This document shows positions 17,704 through 27,949 of a DNA stretch of 64,000 nucleotides, piece by piece. Numbering within the stretch: the stretch's first letter is position 1; each line of letters opens with the position of its first letter. Made by a program: the position numbers and the translations under genes. The notes under the pieces were generated by a model, which was not told the DNA's origin, did not search any database, and saw nothing but the letters and a program-made list of their open reading frames with translations. Source of the DNA: Oscillospiraceae bacterium (GTDB lineage Bacteria > Bacillota > Clostridia > Oscillospirales > CAG-272); contig CP091718.1 of assembly GCA_022009675.1 (NCBI GenBank), positions 1,698,501 to 1,762,500 of the forward strand, in the 5' to 3' direction.

Positions 17704-20509
17704 TCAATACCCTTCCGTTTTGCCGCGGAGCCGGCGCAGGATCTTGCGCAGCAGTTCTGCCGGGAAGACGGTCAGCGCCAGCAGGGAAGTATAGCTCAGC
17801 TCCCGAAGCGTCAGTGGGGCGGTGCGCAGAACCGAGCCGCCGAGGTAGACGAACAGGATCTGTACCAGCAGAACAGCGGTCATGATGCCGGTAAAGCCGG
17901 GGTTTTCGGACAGCCCTGCCAGCGGGTTGAGACGATCGGTGCGGGCGTTGAAGCAGTTGAAAACCGAAGCGAAGATGAAAAGAGCAAAGAAGGCGGTCAT
18001 GAGGTAGATGTTGTCCTCTGCAGTCCGGAAATGAGCCGCTACGGCGGGCAGCTTGAGAAACAGCAGGCAAAGTCCGATCGTGAAGCACCCCAACCACGCG
18101 ATTTCGTGGATCATGTATCGGTTGAGTATCGGCTCGTCGCGCCGTTTGGGACGATCCTTCATGTAGGATTCCAGCGGAGCCTCGCCTGCGAAGGCAAGAC
18201 CGCCCAGCGTGTCCATGATGAGATTGATCCAGAGCATCTGTACGACCGTGACAGGCGCGTCAATGCCGATGAAGGGACAGATCATGGATACGCCGACGGC
18301 GCACAGATTCATGGTAAGCTGGAGCGTGATGAATTTCCGGATGCTTTTGAAGATGGTGCGTCCGTACAGGACGGCACGGGCGATGGAGGACAGATTGTTA
18401 TCCAGAATGATGATGTCCCCGGCGTCCTTGGCGACCTGCGTCCCGGCGCCCATGGCAAAGCCGATGTCTGCCCGTTTGAGTGCCGGCGCGTCATTGATGC
18501 CGTCCCCAGTCATACCTACCACCAGTTCCGCTTCCTGCGCCAGCCGCACGAGGCGGGATTTGTCTGTCGGGAGCGCGCGGGCGATGACGGCGATGCGCGG
18601 CAGAAGCTCCCGCAGGCGGTTGTCGGTCATGTCGGAAAGCTCCCGACTTTCCAGCACAAGATCGGTGCCGCCGCCCAGAATGCCGCAGGAACCCGCGATG
18701 GCACTGGCGGTATCGCGGTTATCCCCCGTCATCATGACCACGTGGATGCCCGCCCGGCGCAATTTCTCCACCGCCGCAGGTGCCTCCGGGCGTAGCCGGT
18801 CGGCAAGGAGCAGTGCGCAGACCAGTGTCAGTCCCTCCCAGCCGCCGCCGTCCGGGGACAGCCGGCGCGGGGCAGGCTGCCCGGCTGGAATTTCTTTCTG
18901 TGCCAGCAGGAGGACGCGACCGCCGGCACGTGTCATTGCCCGGATGCGGCGCTCAAATCCGCCGCGATCGTAGCCGTCCGCCCGCCCCAGCCGGCTTCCG
19001 TCCGGTGCCAGTGCACCATCCAGCCACGGAAGCAGGCGCTCCGGCGCACCCTTGACATACAGGTACCGACTGCCGCCCCGCCCGATCAGTGCGGCGGCGT
19101 ACTTGTTCGTGCTGTCGAAGGGCAGGCGGGCAAGCACGCGCCCGGTCGGCGGCGTCGGGAGCGGCGGATTTGCCAGCACGCCGTCCATCAATGCCCGGTC
19201 GGTGGCATTGCCGCCCAGCGCCCGCAGGCGGGGGGCTTCCGCGACCTTCCGGCTTCCGCCCGGGATGCCGTCTGCCGGGATACCGGGTACCGATTGCGTA
19301 TTGGTCATGCAGGCATCCGCTATGCAGGCGTACAGTCCGGGCGCGCCGGTAGCCAGAGCCGCAAGGTCGGGAAATTCCTGCCCGTTGCCCAGCACGGCAC
19401 AGCCGACCGACAGCACCCCCTCGGTCAGTGTCCCGGTCTTATCGGTGAAGAGGATGTTCATGCTTCCTGCCGCCTCGATCCCGACAGGCTTGCGCACCAG
19501 TACCTGGTCGCGTACCATTTTGCGGATGTTGGAGGACAGCACAACGGCGATCATCATGGGCAGTCCTTCCGGCACAGCCACGACCAGTACGGTAAGCCCC
19601 AGCGTGGCGGCATGGAAGCAGGTATTCCAGACCCAGCGCCAGTCGGACAGCCGTGCAAGGATGACTGCCCGGTCAAACCCGGTGTCGAACAGAAAGGCGT
19701 TCAGCAGGAAGATCAGCGCCACCAGCGCGGCGGCGAGGTAGCCCATCCGGCTGATCTGCCCCGCAAGCCGGGTCAGCCGTAGCTTGAGCGGGCTTTCGCG
19801 CGTGTCGGTCTGCACCTCGTCGGATATTTCGCCCAGGAACGTCCGGTCGCCGACCCGCTCGACCAGCATTTCCCCCTGCCCGGACAGCACGGTGCAGCCC
19901 CGGAGCAGGGAGGAGGAGTCGGCGGGTGAGAGCCGCTCCGGTGTGGGGGCGTCAGACGGAGCAGGACTTTTGCGTGCCTCCCGACTCTCGCCTGTCATGG
20001 CGGACTGATCCACTGCCAATTCACCGGTCAGCAGGTGCCCGTCCGCCGGGATCTGCTCGCCGGGGGGGCAAGCGTGACGATATCCCCGCAGACAACGTCC
20101 TCCGTCGGGATCTCCCGCACGCTTTCCTGCCCGGCGGCGTCCGCTCGCCGGACACGGCAGACAGTGCGTGCGCAGACCTCGGACAGCCGGGCATACGCCG
20201 CTTCGGAGCCGTGCTCGGACAGGGTGGAGATCAGCGTTGCCAAAAAGACTGCCAGCGCAATGCCGCCCGTCTCGAACCAGTCTGCGCCCCGGAAGGCGAA
20301 CAGCAGGTTCAGCCCCAGGGCGCACAGCAGGATGCGGATGACGGGATCGCCCAGATTGGCGAGGAACCTGCGCCAGAAGCCCCGCCGCGGCTTTTTGCGT
20401 CAGGCGGTTACTTCCGCCCCGGCGGCGGGATGCTTCCACTTCGGCGGGGGGTCAGGGGATGGGGATGTGCAGAACCCGCCGAAACGGCGGAGCGGGTCAG
20501 CGTCTGCAT
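17704..20509 (-). CDS. Calcium-type P-type ATPase (PMCA/SERCA-like; N-terminal frameshifts)
   Basis: About 935 residues, a cation pump of the P2 class in the membrane. Visible: N-terminal LTPAEVEASRRRGGSNRL, helices 1-2 (FWRRFLANLGDPVIRILLC), actuator TGES, the ion-site helix VVAVPEGLPM, phosphorylation DKTGT, MTGDN, GDGINDAPALK and six C-terminal helices. PEGLP and the overall layout indicate Ca2+. Three indels sit in the first 160 codons, near 20447 (C-run), 20390 and 20070 (C-run); corrections restore the expected N-terminus and place the ATG at 20509 with AAAGGA upstream. A bidirectional terminator follows. Confidence 0.88.
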
Positions 20510-20667
20510 ACGGTATCGTCCTTTCTTGGGGAGAACCTCCGCGGGTGCCGGCGGATTGTCCCGGCAGGGGGCGCGGAGGTGACCTGTGGTCTGTCCGATT
20601 GTATGCGGCGCTTGTCCGGTTCATGCCGGATTTCCGGCGGTGTCGGGGCGCGGTCTGCCTGCAAAAA

Positions 20668-20708
20668 GGGTGTTCAAAAAAACTCAAAATGAGTTTTTTT
20701 GAACACCC
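20668..20708 (-). terminator. Terminator with 19-bp perfect stem
   Basis: Arms 20668-20686 and 20690-20708 pair perfectly around AAA; TTTTT follows on the minus strand. It ends the aminotransferase-unknown protein unit. Design (ACTCA/TGAGT core flanked by A and T runs) resembles the hairpin at 53235-53273. Confidence 0.85.
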
Positions 20709-20722
20709 CGGCGACCAAACAG

Positions 20723-21729
20723 TCACCGAATGTGCTGCCGAAGCTCGTTCAGCGCCGCGCGTTCCCCGTCCTCCAGCAACTCCCACACCGAGGCGTATGC
20801 CGCGCAGAGCACCCCGGCGAGCCGATACCCGTCTTCCGTAAAGTACAGCACGTCATCGCCGCATTGGGCGTAGTCCAGTTCTCCGTCCCGCCCGCCACGG
20901 AACCGCTGCTTGTTGAAGCGTATCGGTGCGGCGGAGACTCTGACCGCTTCGGCATCCTCGCGGATCAGCGAAACGGCGTACAGGTCGGTGCCGGCAGGCA
21001 ACGCCGCCTTGCGCACCTGCGGCTTGCCGCAGAAAAAGTCCCGCACTGCCAGCAGAAGATCCGTGAAACGCCCGGCAGACAGCCCGTCCGGGTAAACCGC
21101 CCGGACGGAATCGGACATGGCGAGGGCGTCCTCCGGGGCTGCGCCGTCATACGATCCGCCACCGTTGCTGTCACTGCTACTGCTACTGTCACCGACACTG
21201 CTGCTGTCAGCAGCACTGTCATCCGATTCGTCCGGTCCCTCCTCGCCCGGAACCCGGAGCGTCACCGCCATGCCGCCCTCACAGCGGGCGACCGTGATCC
21301 ACGGCGCACCGTCGTAATCCCCGTTCGCTCCGGCGGCGCGGAGCAGGCGGCTGTGCACGGTGTCGAACGCGCCGGGGCGCAGTACGACCGTAGTTTCGCC
21401 GTTCCCGGCGGGCGCGGCAAGGAATGCGTCTTCCCGCGCGAAAAGAGCGGCATCCCGCCTGCCGAACAGACGGCTCAGAACCGGCACGGCTATCGCCTGC
21501 CTGCCTTTGGCGGTCAGCAGGCAGACCGTGTCTGCGTCCGCTTCGCCGCCGGGCAGGGAAATGTAGCCCTCGTTTTGCAGGACGGTCAGCCCGTGAATCA
21601 GAGTGTCCTCCGTCAGGCATCCGCACAGCAGTGCGTCCGTGCTTGTCAGTGCATCTGCCAGTGCCTCGTTTTTTTCCTGGCGGTGCCGAGCGCGCACAGC
21701 AGAAGAAAATCCGTATAGCAGTGTGTCAT
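20723..21729 (-). CDS. Unrecognised cytoplasmic protein with Ser-rich central linker
   Basis: About 335 residues, start ATG at 21729 overlapping the stop of the upstream aminotransferase by 4 nt (ATGA), so translation is coupled. An A6 run near 21680 is one base short; adding one A joins MTHCYTDFLLLCALGTARKK to NEALADALTSTDALL. The N-terminal half has a helix-rich region resembling a winged-helix-like block (LIHGLTVLQNEGYISL), the centre is a Ser/Asp run (about residues 180-205) and the C-terminal half is alpha/beta. No signal peptide or membrane helix. Function unknown; coupling suggests it is made in fixed ratio with the aminotransferase. Confidence 0.6.
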
Positions 21730-22963
21730 GATCTGTCTCCTTCCGTATCATCCCCGACGGCGGCACGGACGACTGTCCCCAGCCGCCGGATGCCGTCCCG
21801 GATCTGCCCGTCCGAGGGGGTAGAGTAGTTGAGCCGGAAACAGCGCGAGGGTGCATCGGGGTCACAGCCGAAGGTGGCACCGGGTACAACCCGCAGTCCT
21901 GCCGCGACGGTTGCCTTCAGGAATGCAGGCATATCCACATACTCCGGCAAGGTCACCCAGATAAACAGTCCGCCTGCCGGGCGCGTAAAGGTGACGCAGG
22001 AGGGCATGGCGGCGTCCAGCGCATCCAGCATAAGCCCGCACTTGTGCCGATACAGGGCGCGGATGGAGGCGATGTGCGCATCCAGATCGCATTCGGTCAT
22101 GTAGCGGTAGCACAGCATTTGAAAAAACAGGTTGGTGTGTACGTCCTCGGACTGCTTGGCGACCACCATCTTGGATGCCACTGCCTCCGGCGCGATCACG
22201 AAACCGACCCGCATACCGGCGGAGAGTATCTTGGAGAAGGAGGACGTGTAAATGACCAGCCCCTCGGTGTCCATGCTCTTGATGGTGGGAACATCCCCAC
22301 CGGAGAAGCGCAGTTCCCCATAGGGGTTATCCTCCAGGATCATGACGCCGTACTGCTTTGCCAGTTCATATATCCTCACCCGCTTTTCATATGATGTGGT
22401 CAGTCCGGTCGGGTTCTGGAAGGTGGGGATAAGGTAGATCAGCCGGACGCGCGGCTCGCACCGGAGCAGGCGCTCCAGTGCCTCTATGTCGGGACCGTTA
22501 TCCCGGAGCGGGACGCCTACCGGGCGCGCCCCGCAGGAGCGGAAGGCATTGAGCGCGCCCACAAAGGTAGGCTCCTCGCAGATAACCGTATCGCCTTCGT
22601 TGCAGAAAACCTTGCAGGCAAGCTCGATTGCCTGCTGACCGCCCGAAACAATGACAGTTTCGTCACGGAAGGTGTCCCCGGCGGTGCCCGATCTGCCGAT
22701 CCCGAAGACTTTCCGCTGGCGTTCGGCGACCGCGCGCCGGAGCGGCTCGTAGCCCCTCGGTTACGCCGTACTGCAGGGCGGTGGTGGACTCCTGCGCGAA
22801 CAGATCGGCGGCAAGGCGGGCAAGGTCGCGGACAGGGAAGGACTCCGGGGACGGATTCCCGGCGGCGAAGCTGATTGTGTTCGCGTCCGACGGCGCCTTG
22901 AGGATCTCACGGATGGCGGAGGGACGCAGGTTGGCAATCTTATCCGAAAAAAACGTATTGCAT
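21726..22963 (-). CDS. PLP-dependent aminotransferase, class I/II (two frameshifts)
   Basis: About 410 residues of fold type I. ISFAAGNPSPESFP near the N-terminus, YGVTEG, IYLIPTFQNPTG (coenzyme-binding Asn), ILEDNPYGELRF (Asp-Tyr pair) and the Schiff-base Lys in SSFSKILSAGMRVGF are present. The pattern is closest to 2-aminoadipate/MocR-type aminotransferases without a DNA-binding domain. The start ATG at 22963 is followed by a T7 run that should be T6, and a G4 near 22757 should be G3. The promoter is at 23060-23088. Its amino-acid substrate is undetermined. Confidence 0.82.
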
Positions 22964-23059
22964 GATCGTGTATCCTTTTGACAGTTCCCCTGATCGGGGG
23001 GCAGTCGGGCGGCTCACCCCGGCAGGGGCAAAGCCGTTTTACCGACCGTCTTTCTTCAT

Positions 23060-23088
23060 ATTGTATCACATTTTGCGCGAAATGTCAA
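23060..23088 (-). promoter_or_regulatory. SigA promoter of the aminotransferase
   Basis: TTGACA (23083-23088), 17-nt spacer, TACAAT (23060-23065), TGA before the -10. Confidence 0.75.
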
Positions 23089-23229
23089 ACAAAAAAATGG
23101 GGGTTCCGGCGCCTGTCGTGATGAGATACCCATGGCTTCTTGCCATGTTGATCTCCCTTTGATGTCCAATCAACGGTGCTCTCGGCGCAATGACTAATTT
23201 GCACTTTATATTTTTGTTAATAATGTGTA

Positions 23230-23257
23230 TTGACTTGTGCTCCGATATTGGTATAAT
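23230..23257 (+). promoter_or_regulatory. SigA promoter of the lipoprotein at 23402
   Basis: TTGACT (23230-23235), 16-nt spacer, TATAAT (23252-23257), extended -10 TGG. Start near 23264 places the 14-bp tandem repeats inside the 5' leader. Confidence 0.75.
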
Positions 23258-23314
23258 ATAACTGTAAGATGCACACGTCTGCCGTGCCTGGATTTGCATT
23301 GTCCTGCGCAGATG

Positions 23315-23370
23315 CGTGAGCATCCACACGTGAGTGTTCACACGTGAGCGTTCACACGTGAGCATCCGCG
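23315..23370 (+). repeat. Four tandem 14-bp repeats in a 5' leader
   Basis: Four contiguous copies of CGTGAG(C/T)(A/G)T(C/T)CACA, the last ending CGCG instead of CACA. Junctions create the palindrome CACGTG. They lie between a promoter and the GAAGGAGG ribosome site of the lipoprotein. Confidence 0.85.
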
Positions 23371-23401
23371 GGTGATAAGAACGTGAGAAGGAGGTATCCA
23401 C

Positions 23402-24415
23402 ATGAAACGAATCCCCGTACTGTCAGTCGCTGTCCTGCTTGCCATGTGCCTGGCTGCCTGCGCACTTCCTGAAGAGTTCTCCGAAAAAAATCGGCGCTGC
23501 CGCATCGGTGGCGGAAGATTCCGCGTATACCCAGGGGGAAACCGGCACGGAAGCCGATACGGAAACCGCCACAGAAGCCGCCGCCGTCGCGCCGCCGCCG
23601 GACGGCAGCTTTACAACAGACCGCCTCGCTGTGACCGAGAAGGGCGGTGTTTACTACATGAATTTTGTCAACGGCAATACGCCTACCGCAACAGTGGAGG
23701 GCTGCCAGATGGGCGAGATCCTGTTTGACTCGGTCGATGCCTTTTTACGACGCCGCCCGCGGCGTGGATTCTTCCCACGAGAATACAATAAAGACCATCT
23801 TCTCCCGCACGGAAGACGGCATTCTGACAGTGAATACGGCGCGGCTGTACTGTCCCGCCCTGCCTGACGGCACCGTCGGCTCCCTCCGCGCTTACTGGCA
23901 GGGGTCAAAGTACGGTTACTTTTATTTACCCTCCGGAAGGGAAAAACATGGTAATGACAATATCCTGCACGGACATTGCCGCATACCGCGTGATCCATCC
24001 CGAACCGACAGCCGATCCGTTCGGATGGTTCAGCAGAAACTATGACGAGTTGTTTGATCCGTCCACGGAGGAAGGCAAGGACTGGGTGCACACGGAGACG
24101 ACCTTTGAAGGTGTCCCGTGCGAGATGATTACCAAGACAAACGAGCAATACGCATGGCACTATATCCGCCTGACGGTACAGGATGGCGACCGTACCGTCA
24201 CAGCTTTCATTGACTATGAAATACCCGTCGATGCCACCGGACCGCAAAGCGAGCAGAACGTATCCGAACTGGTGCCTTACGATATATTCCTGCGCTGGTG
24301 CGATGAAAAGGATGCGGTTACCGTTTTCATTCAGCACGTGGACGAGGTCGTTACGTCGGAGTGGCTGCGTTCCGTCAGGCTCGCACTGTACAATCCGAAC
24401 CAAGGGAACCCGTAA
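23402..24415 (+). CDS. Unrecognised lipoprotein (several frameshifts)
   Basis: About 335 residues. The N-terminus MKRIPVLSVAVLLAMCLAACALP has a clear lipobox with Cys at residue 20, then a Thr/Glu/Ala linker and two mixed alpha/beta stretches (for example FTTDRLAVTEKGGVYYMNF and YAWHYIRLTVQDGDRTV). Breaks occur near 23490 (A6 run), 23740 and 23930, consistent with single-base indels. AAGGAGG lies 7 nt before the ATG. I do not recognise the domain. It is a cell-surface lipoprotein of unknown role; a strong terminator follows. Confidence 0.6.
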
Positions 24416-24430
24416 ACGGTCTGAGACAAA

Positions 24431-24459
24431 GCGCCCCGGAGGAAAAGCCTCCGGGGCGC
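24431..24459 (+). terminator. Strong hairpin between converging genes
   Basis: Perfect 12-bp GC-rich stem (24431-24442 with 24448-24459), loop AAAAG, between the lipoprotein stop and the murQ 3' end. Confidence 0.8.
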
Positions 24460-24466
24460 CCCTGGT

Positions 24467-25309
24467 TTATTTGCCCAGCCTGCCGAGCGCTGTCCGGATA
24501 TCACCGCAATCGTCGATCAGTGCGGCGGCGGTATCGCGGTCACATCCGCCAAGCTCCATGAGGATGCGGATGCACCGGTCACGCAGTTTGACGTTGGTGG
24601 GGCGGACGTTTATCATCAGATTGCCCACAACCTTGCCGGTGCGGATCATCGCTCCGGTGGAGAGCATATTGAGGATCAGCTTCTGCGCTGTCCCTGCCTT
24701 GAGACGCGAGGAGCCGGTGATGACCTCCGGTCCGACGTAGGGTGCCATGATGACATCGCACAGGGGGTGCATCCGGCTTTCCGGGTTGCAGGTGATGCCC
24801 ATCGGTATCGCGCCCAGCTCGCGTGCCCGGCGCAGGGCGCCCAGCACATACGGTGCTCCGCCGGAGGCGGACAGACCGACGACAACATCTCCCGCGCCCA
24901 CGCCGTCGGCTTCCAGTTCGGCGGCGCCGCGCTCGGCGCTGTCCTCCGCACCCTCAATGGCGTGGAACATCGCCTCGTGCCCGCCCGCGATGACAGCCCG
25001 GACGAGTCGGTCATCCACGCCGAAGGTCGGCGGGCACTCGGACGCATCCACCACGCCCAGCCGCCCGGATGTCCCGGCGCCGTTGTTGATCAGGTGTCCA
25101 CCGGCATCCAGCCGGGCGGCTATGATGTCGATGGCGGCGGCGATGTCATCTGCCTGCGCCGCGACGGCATCCTCCACAACGCGGTTTTCCTCGCACATCA
25201 GCCGCACCATGTCCGGCGTAGGCAGGGTGTCGATGTGCAGGGTGCGCGGGTTGCGTGCCTCGGTGCGCAGATGCGCAAGATCGGTCCGGACAGGATTTGC
25301 CAGATTCAT
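24467..25309 (-). CDS. murQ: N-acetylmuramic acid 6-phosphate etherase
   Basis: 280 residues, intact. It should cleave the lactyl ether of MurNAc-6-phosphate, giving GlcNAc-6-phosphate and D-lactate during recycling of cell-wall sugars. The SIS-domain core is clear: LTEARNP-type start (DLAHLRTEARNP), INNGAGTSGRLGVVDASE, GGHEAMFHAIEGAEDS, SASGGAPYVLGAL and GSSRLKAGTAQKLILN. Its start codon overlaps the stop of the upstream Nudix gene (ATGA), so the two are translationally coupled. Slightly shorter than the usual ~300 residues because the C-terminal three-helix region is compact. Confidence 0.93.
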   Translation of the reverse strand: MNLANPVRTDLAHLRTEARNPRTLHIDTLPTPDMVRLMCEENRVVEDAVAAQADDIAAAIDIIAARLDAGGHLINNGAGTSGRLGVVDASECPPTFGVDDRLVRAVIAGGHEAMFHAIEGAEDSAERGAAELEADGVGAGDVVVGLSASGGAPYVLGALRRARELGAIPMGITCNPESRMHPLCDVIMAPYVGPEVITGSSRLKAGTAQKLILNMLSTGAMIRTGKVVGNLMINVRPTNVKLRDRCIRILMELGGCDRDTAAALIDDCGDIRTALGRLGK

Positions 25310-25875
25310 CTGCCTGCCTCCTGCTCCCGCTGCTTCATCAGGTACACCTTCAGAACGGCAGCCTGCGTTTTGCTGTCCTGTATCTCGCCGGCAAGGATCA
25401 TCCCGACCAATTCCTCCAGCGGGATCTCGACAAGCTCCAGAAATTCATCATCGTCCGGATCGGTCTCGCCCGGCTCCAGATTCTCGGCAAGGTACATATA
25501 GATAATTTCGGTCAGTATGGCGGGGGAGGTTGCCAGCTCCCCGATGGGAGTCAGCGCGGGGGTGCGGTAGCCGGTCTCCTCGTGCAGCTCACGCAGTGCC
25601 GCCTCGGTATGATCCTCGCCGGGATGATCCAGCTTTCCGGCGGGAATCTCCAGCGTGACGCGTCCCAGTGCGTAGCGGTACTGCCGGACGCAGACCACCT
25701 TGCCCTCGCGTGTCAGCGGTACGACCGCGACGGCACCGCCGTGGCGGCAGTATTCGCGCATCCCGGTCTTTCCGTTCGGCAGGTTGATGGTATCCTTGTA
25801 AACGTGCAGAACCTTCCCGTCGTACAGCAGGGTGCTGTCCTTCCGGGTTTCGCGGAAATAAGACAATTCTTTCAT
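25306..25875 (-). CDS. Nudix hydrolase, ADP-ribose pyrophosphatase type
   Basis: 189 residues. It should hydrolyse ADP-ribose to AMP and ribose 5-phosphate. The Nudix box reads GKLDHPGED..EAALRELHEETGY, with RE and EE metal ligands in place but one residue more than usual between the first Gly and Glu. The preceding VRQYRYALGRVTLEIPAG is typical of ADP-ribose pyrophosphatases. I start at the ATG at 25875 with AAAGGAA upstream, ignoring the longer open frame. Promoter 25930-25958; overlaps murQ by 4 nt. Confidence 0.85.
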   Translation of the reverse strand: MKELSYFRETRKDSTLLYDGKVLHVYKDTINLPNGKTGMREYCRHGGAVAVVPLTREGKVVCVRQYRYALGRVTLEIPAGKLDHPGEDHTEAALRELHEETGYRTPALTPIGELATSPAILTEIIYMYLAENLEPGETDPDDDEFLELVEIPLEELVGMILAGEIQDSKTQAAVLKVYLMKQREQEAGR

Positions 25876-25929
25876 GTGTGGGCGTTCCTTTCGTATCGGT
25901 GTGCGGTTTGGTATCCGAACTATACCCAC

Positions 25930-25958
25930 ATTATAAATCAAGTGCCGCATTTTGTAAA
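25930..25958 (-). promoter_or_regulatory. SigA promoter of Nudix-murQ
   Basis: TTTACA (25953-25958), 17-nt spacer, TATAAT (25930-25935). One of only two promoters here without TGN before the -10. Confidence 0.65.
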
Positions 25959-25966
25959 GAAGAATC

Positions 25967-25995
25967 TTGAAATTTTTACGCAGTTGTGGTAAAAT
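25967..25995 (+). promoter_or_regulatory. SigA promoter of tcdA-lipid kinase
   Basis: TTGAAA (25967-25972), 17-nt spacer, TAAAAT (25990-25995), extended -10 TGG; back to back with the Nudix promoter. Confidence 0.65.
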
Positions 25996-26034
25996 ACAAA
26001 GTAACATGATTCTTTCGGAGGAAACCTGTACAGT

Positions 26035-26794
26035 ATGGAATCCATCGACCGCATTCCCGAAGCATTTTCCCGCACGGCGCGCGTCTGGGGCGAGGACGCC
26101 GTTGCCAATCTTGCCGATGCACGCGTCGCGGTATTCGGCGTGGGCGGCGTTGGCGGACACCTGTGCGAAGCGCTGGCGCGCGCCGGCGTCGGACAGATTG
26201 ATCTGATCGACCGGGACACCGTCTCGCTCTCCAATCTCAACCGTCAGATTGTCGCCCTGCACTCCACCCTCGGACAGCCCAAGGTGGAGGTCATGCGGGC
26301 GCGCATCCTGGATATCAATCCCGCCTGCCGCGTCACGGTACATGAGATGTTCTACCTGCCCGAAACCGCGGACAGCATAGACCTTTCCGTTTTCGATTAC
26401 GTGGCGGACGCGGTGGATACGGTCGCCGCCAAGATCGAGCTGGTGCTGCGTTGTCAGGCAGCCGGGGTGCCGCTTATCTGCGCGATGGGCGCGGGTAACA
26501 AATGCCACCCGGAGCAGTTCCGCATTGCCGATCTGTTCAGAACCAACACCGATCCGCTGGCTCGCGTTCTGCGGCGGGAGCTTGGGAAGCGGGGAATCCG
26601 GCATCAGACTGTGGTCTACTCAGGGGAGGTTCCTCTGCCTGTCCGGCAGGAGGGGGGCGACCGGCGCGCCGTGCCCGGCAGTCTGCCCTTTGTGCGCGGT
26701 GTGATGGGGGATGATTATGGCTGGTGAGATTCTGCGGACGCTGACGGCAGGAACACGCATGGAAGAATCGACCGTGAATGGAGGAAAAGCATGA
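26035..26794 (+). CDS. tcdA: tRNA threonylcarbamoyladenosine dehydratase, TcdA/ThiF family (3' frameshift)
   Basis: About 252 residues. An E1-like ATP-dependent enzyme that cyclises t6A in tRNA. FGVGGVGGHLCEALARAG is the nucleotide-binding loop, followed by IDLIDRDTVSLSNLNRQ and DYVADAVDTVAAK, all standard for the family. The frame stops at 26727, but one missing base in the G-run near 26706 continues it through MIMAGEILRTL to TGA at 26792-26794. That stop overlaps the ATG of the lipid kinase (ATGA), giving coupled translation. The ribosome site GGAGG is somewhat far from the ATG. Confidence 0.87.
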
Positions 26795-27738
26795 CAGCAC
26801 AACATATTCTGCTTATTTTGAATCCCGTATCCGGGAAGATGAAATCCCGATCCGGACTGTTCGATATTCTGGATGAACTGTACCATCTCCCGGACGGCAC
26901 GCCTGCCTCTGACCGCCGGGTCACGGTCTGTACGACACTGTACCGGGGACACGCAACCGAGCTGGCATCGGCAGCCGCCGCGGAGGGCTATGATCGCGTC
27001 CTGTGCTGCGGCGGGGACGGGACGCTGAACGAGGTGCTCAACGGGCTGATGCGCATACCGCCCGAAAACCGCCCGACGCTCGGCTACATTCCGGCGGGCA
27101 GCACCAACGATTTCGCCGCCAGCATCGGGTTGCCGTCAGCCCTGCGCGCCGCCGCGCGCGTTGCCGGCGGGAAAGAATCTTTCCCGCTGGATATCGGCGA
27201 ATTCTGCCCGGCGGACGGCGGGAATCAGCGCTTCTTTTCCTACATAGCCTCCTTCGGCGCATTCACCGAGACTTCCTATGCGACCTCTCAGACTGCCAAG
27301 AACGTCATGGGTCACGTGGCGTATGTGCTGGGCGGCATCCGGGATATTGCCAACATCGCGCCCTGCCACCTGATTGTGGAGATGTCGGACGGAACCAGAC
27401 TGGAGGGCGAATATGTTTTCGGCGCCATGTCCAACACGACCTCGGCAGGCGGCATGGTCAAGCTCCCGCCCGACCGCGTCTCGCTCACGGACGGTGAACT
27501 GGAGGTGTTCCTGATCCGCAAGCCGCGGACACCGAGCGAGTTGAACCGCATCATCGGTTCTCTGCTTGCCAGCAACTACTCGGATAATCCCATGATAGAC
27601 TTCCTGCACGCCAAGCATGCCCGGTTCACCTTCCCGGAGCCGACTGTCTGGTCGCTGGATGGCGAGGAGGCGGCGGGTGGCAGTGTTGTTGACATATACT
27701 GTCACCCCGGCGCCGTGAGCCTGATCCGGGAAGGGTGA
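26791..27738 (+). CDS. Diacylglycerol/lipid kinase, YegS-BmrU type
   Basis: 315 residues, intact. The catalytic domain shows LILNPVSGK near the N-terminus, CCGGDGTLNEVLNGL (ATP-binding GGDGT) and IPAGSTNDFAAS, with LDGE near the C-terminus, as in DgkB and related lipid kinases. It probably phosphorylates diacylglycerol for phospholipid recycling at the membrane. The start overlaps the corrected tcdA stop by 3 nt, with TGGAGG upstream. Which lipid is used cannot be told from sequence. Confidence 0.88.
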   Translation: MTAQHILLILNPVSGKMKSRSGLFDILDELYHLPDGTPASDRRVTVCTTLYRGHATELASAAAAEGYDRVLCCGGDGTLNEVLNGLMRIPPENRPTLGYIPAGSTNDFAASIGLPSALRAAARVAGGKESFPLDIGEFCPADGGNQRFFSYIASFGAFTETSYATSQTAKNVMGHVAYVLGGIRDIANIAPCHLIVEMSDGTRLEGEYVFGAMSNTTSAGGMVKLPPDRVSLTDGELEVFLIRKPRTPSELNRIIGSLLASNYSDNPMIDFLHAKHARFTFPEPTVWSLDGEEAAGGSVVDIYCHPGAVSLIREG

Positions 27739-27883
27739 GCGCGCGAAGCCTGATTGTCTGCCGTAAATGGTGGATTGACACTGCGCTCCTTCATTTTCAA
27801 TCGCGATATTTGACATTTTAGCCTGTAAACGGCGATGAAATGAAATATTTTTTATTTTTCTTGCAGAAATTCTGGAAACCCTC

Positions 27884-27912
27884 TTGCATTCCGGGCGGAT
27901 TTGGTGTATAAT
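27884..27912 (+). promoter_or_regulatory. SigA promoter of gdhA
   Basis: TTGCAT (27884-27889), 17-nt spacer, TATAAT (27907-27912). Confidence 0.65.
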
Positions 27913-27949
27913 ACGATCCGATAACGAAAAAGCAAAGGAGTGTTCCCCT

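Noticed and set aside
23315..23370. Possible CRISPR remnant
   Set aside because: 14-bp units are directly adjacent, with no spacers.
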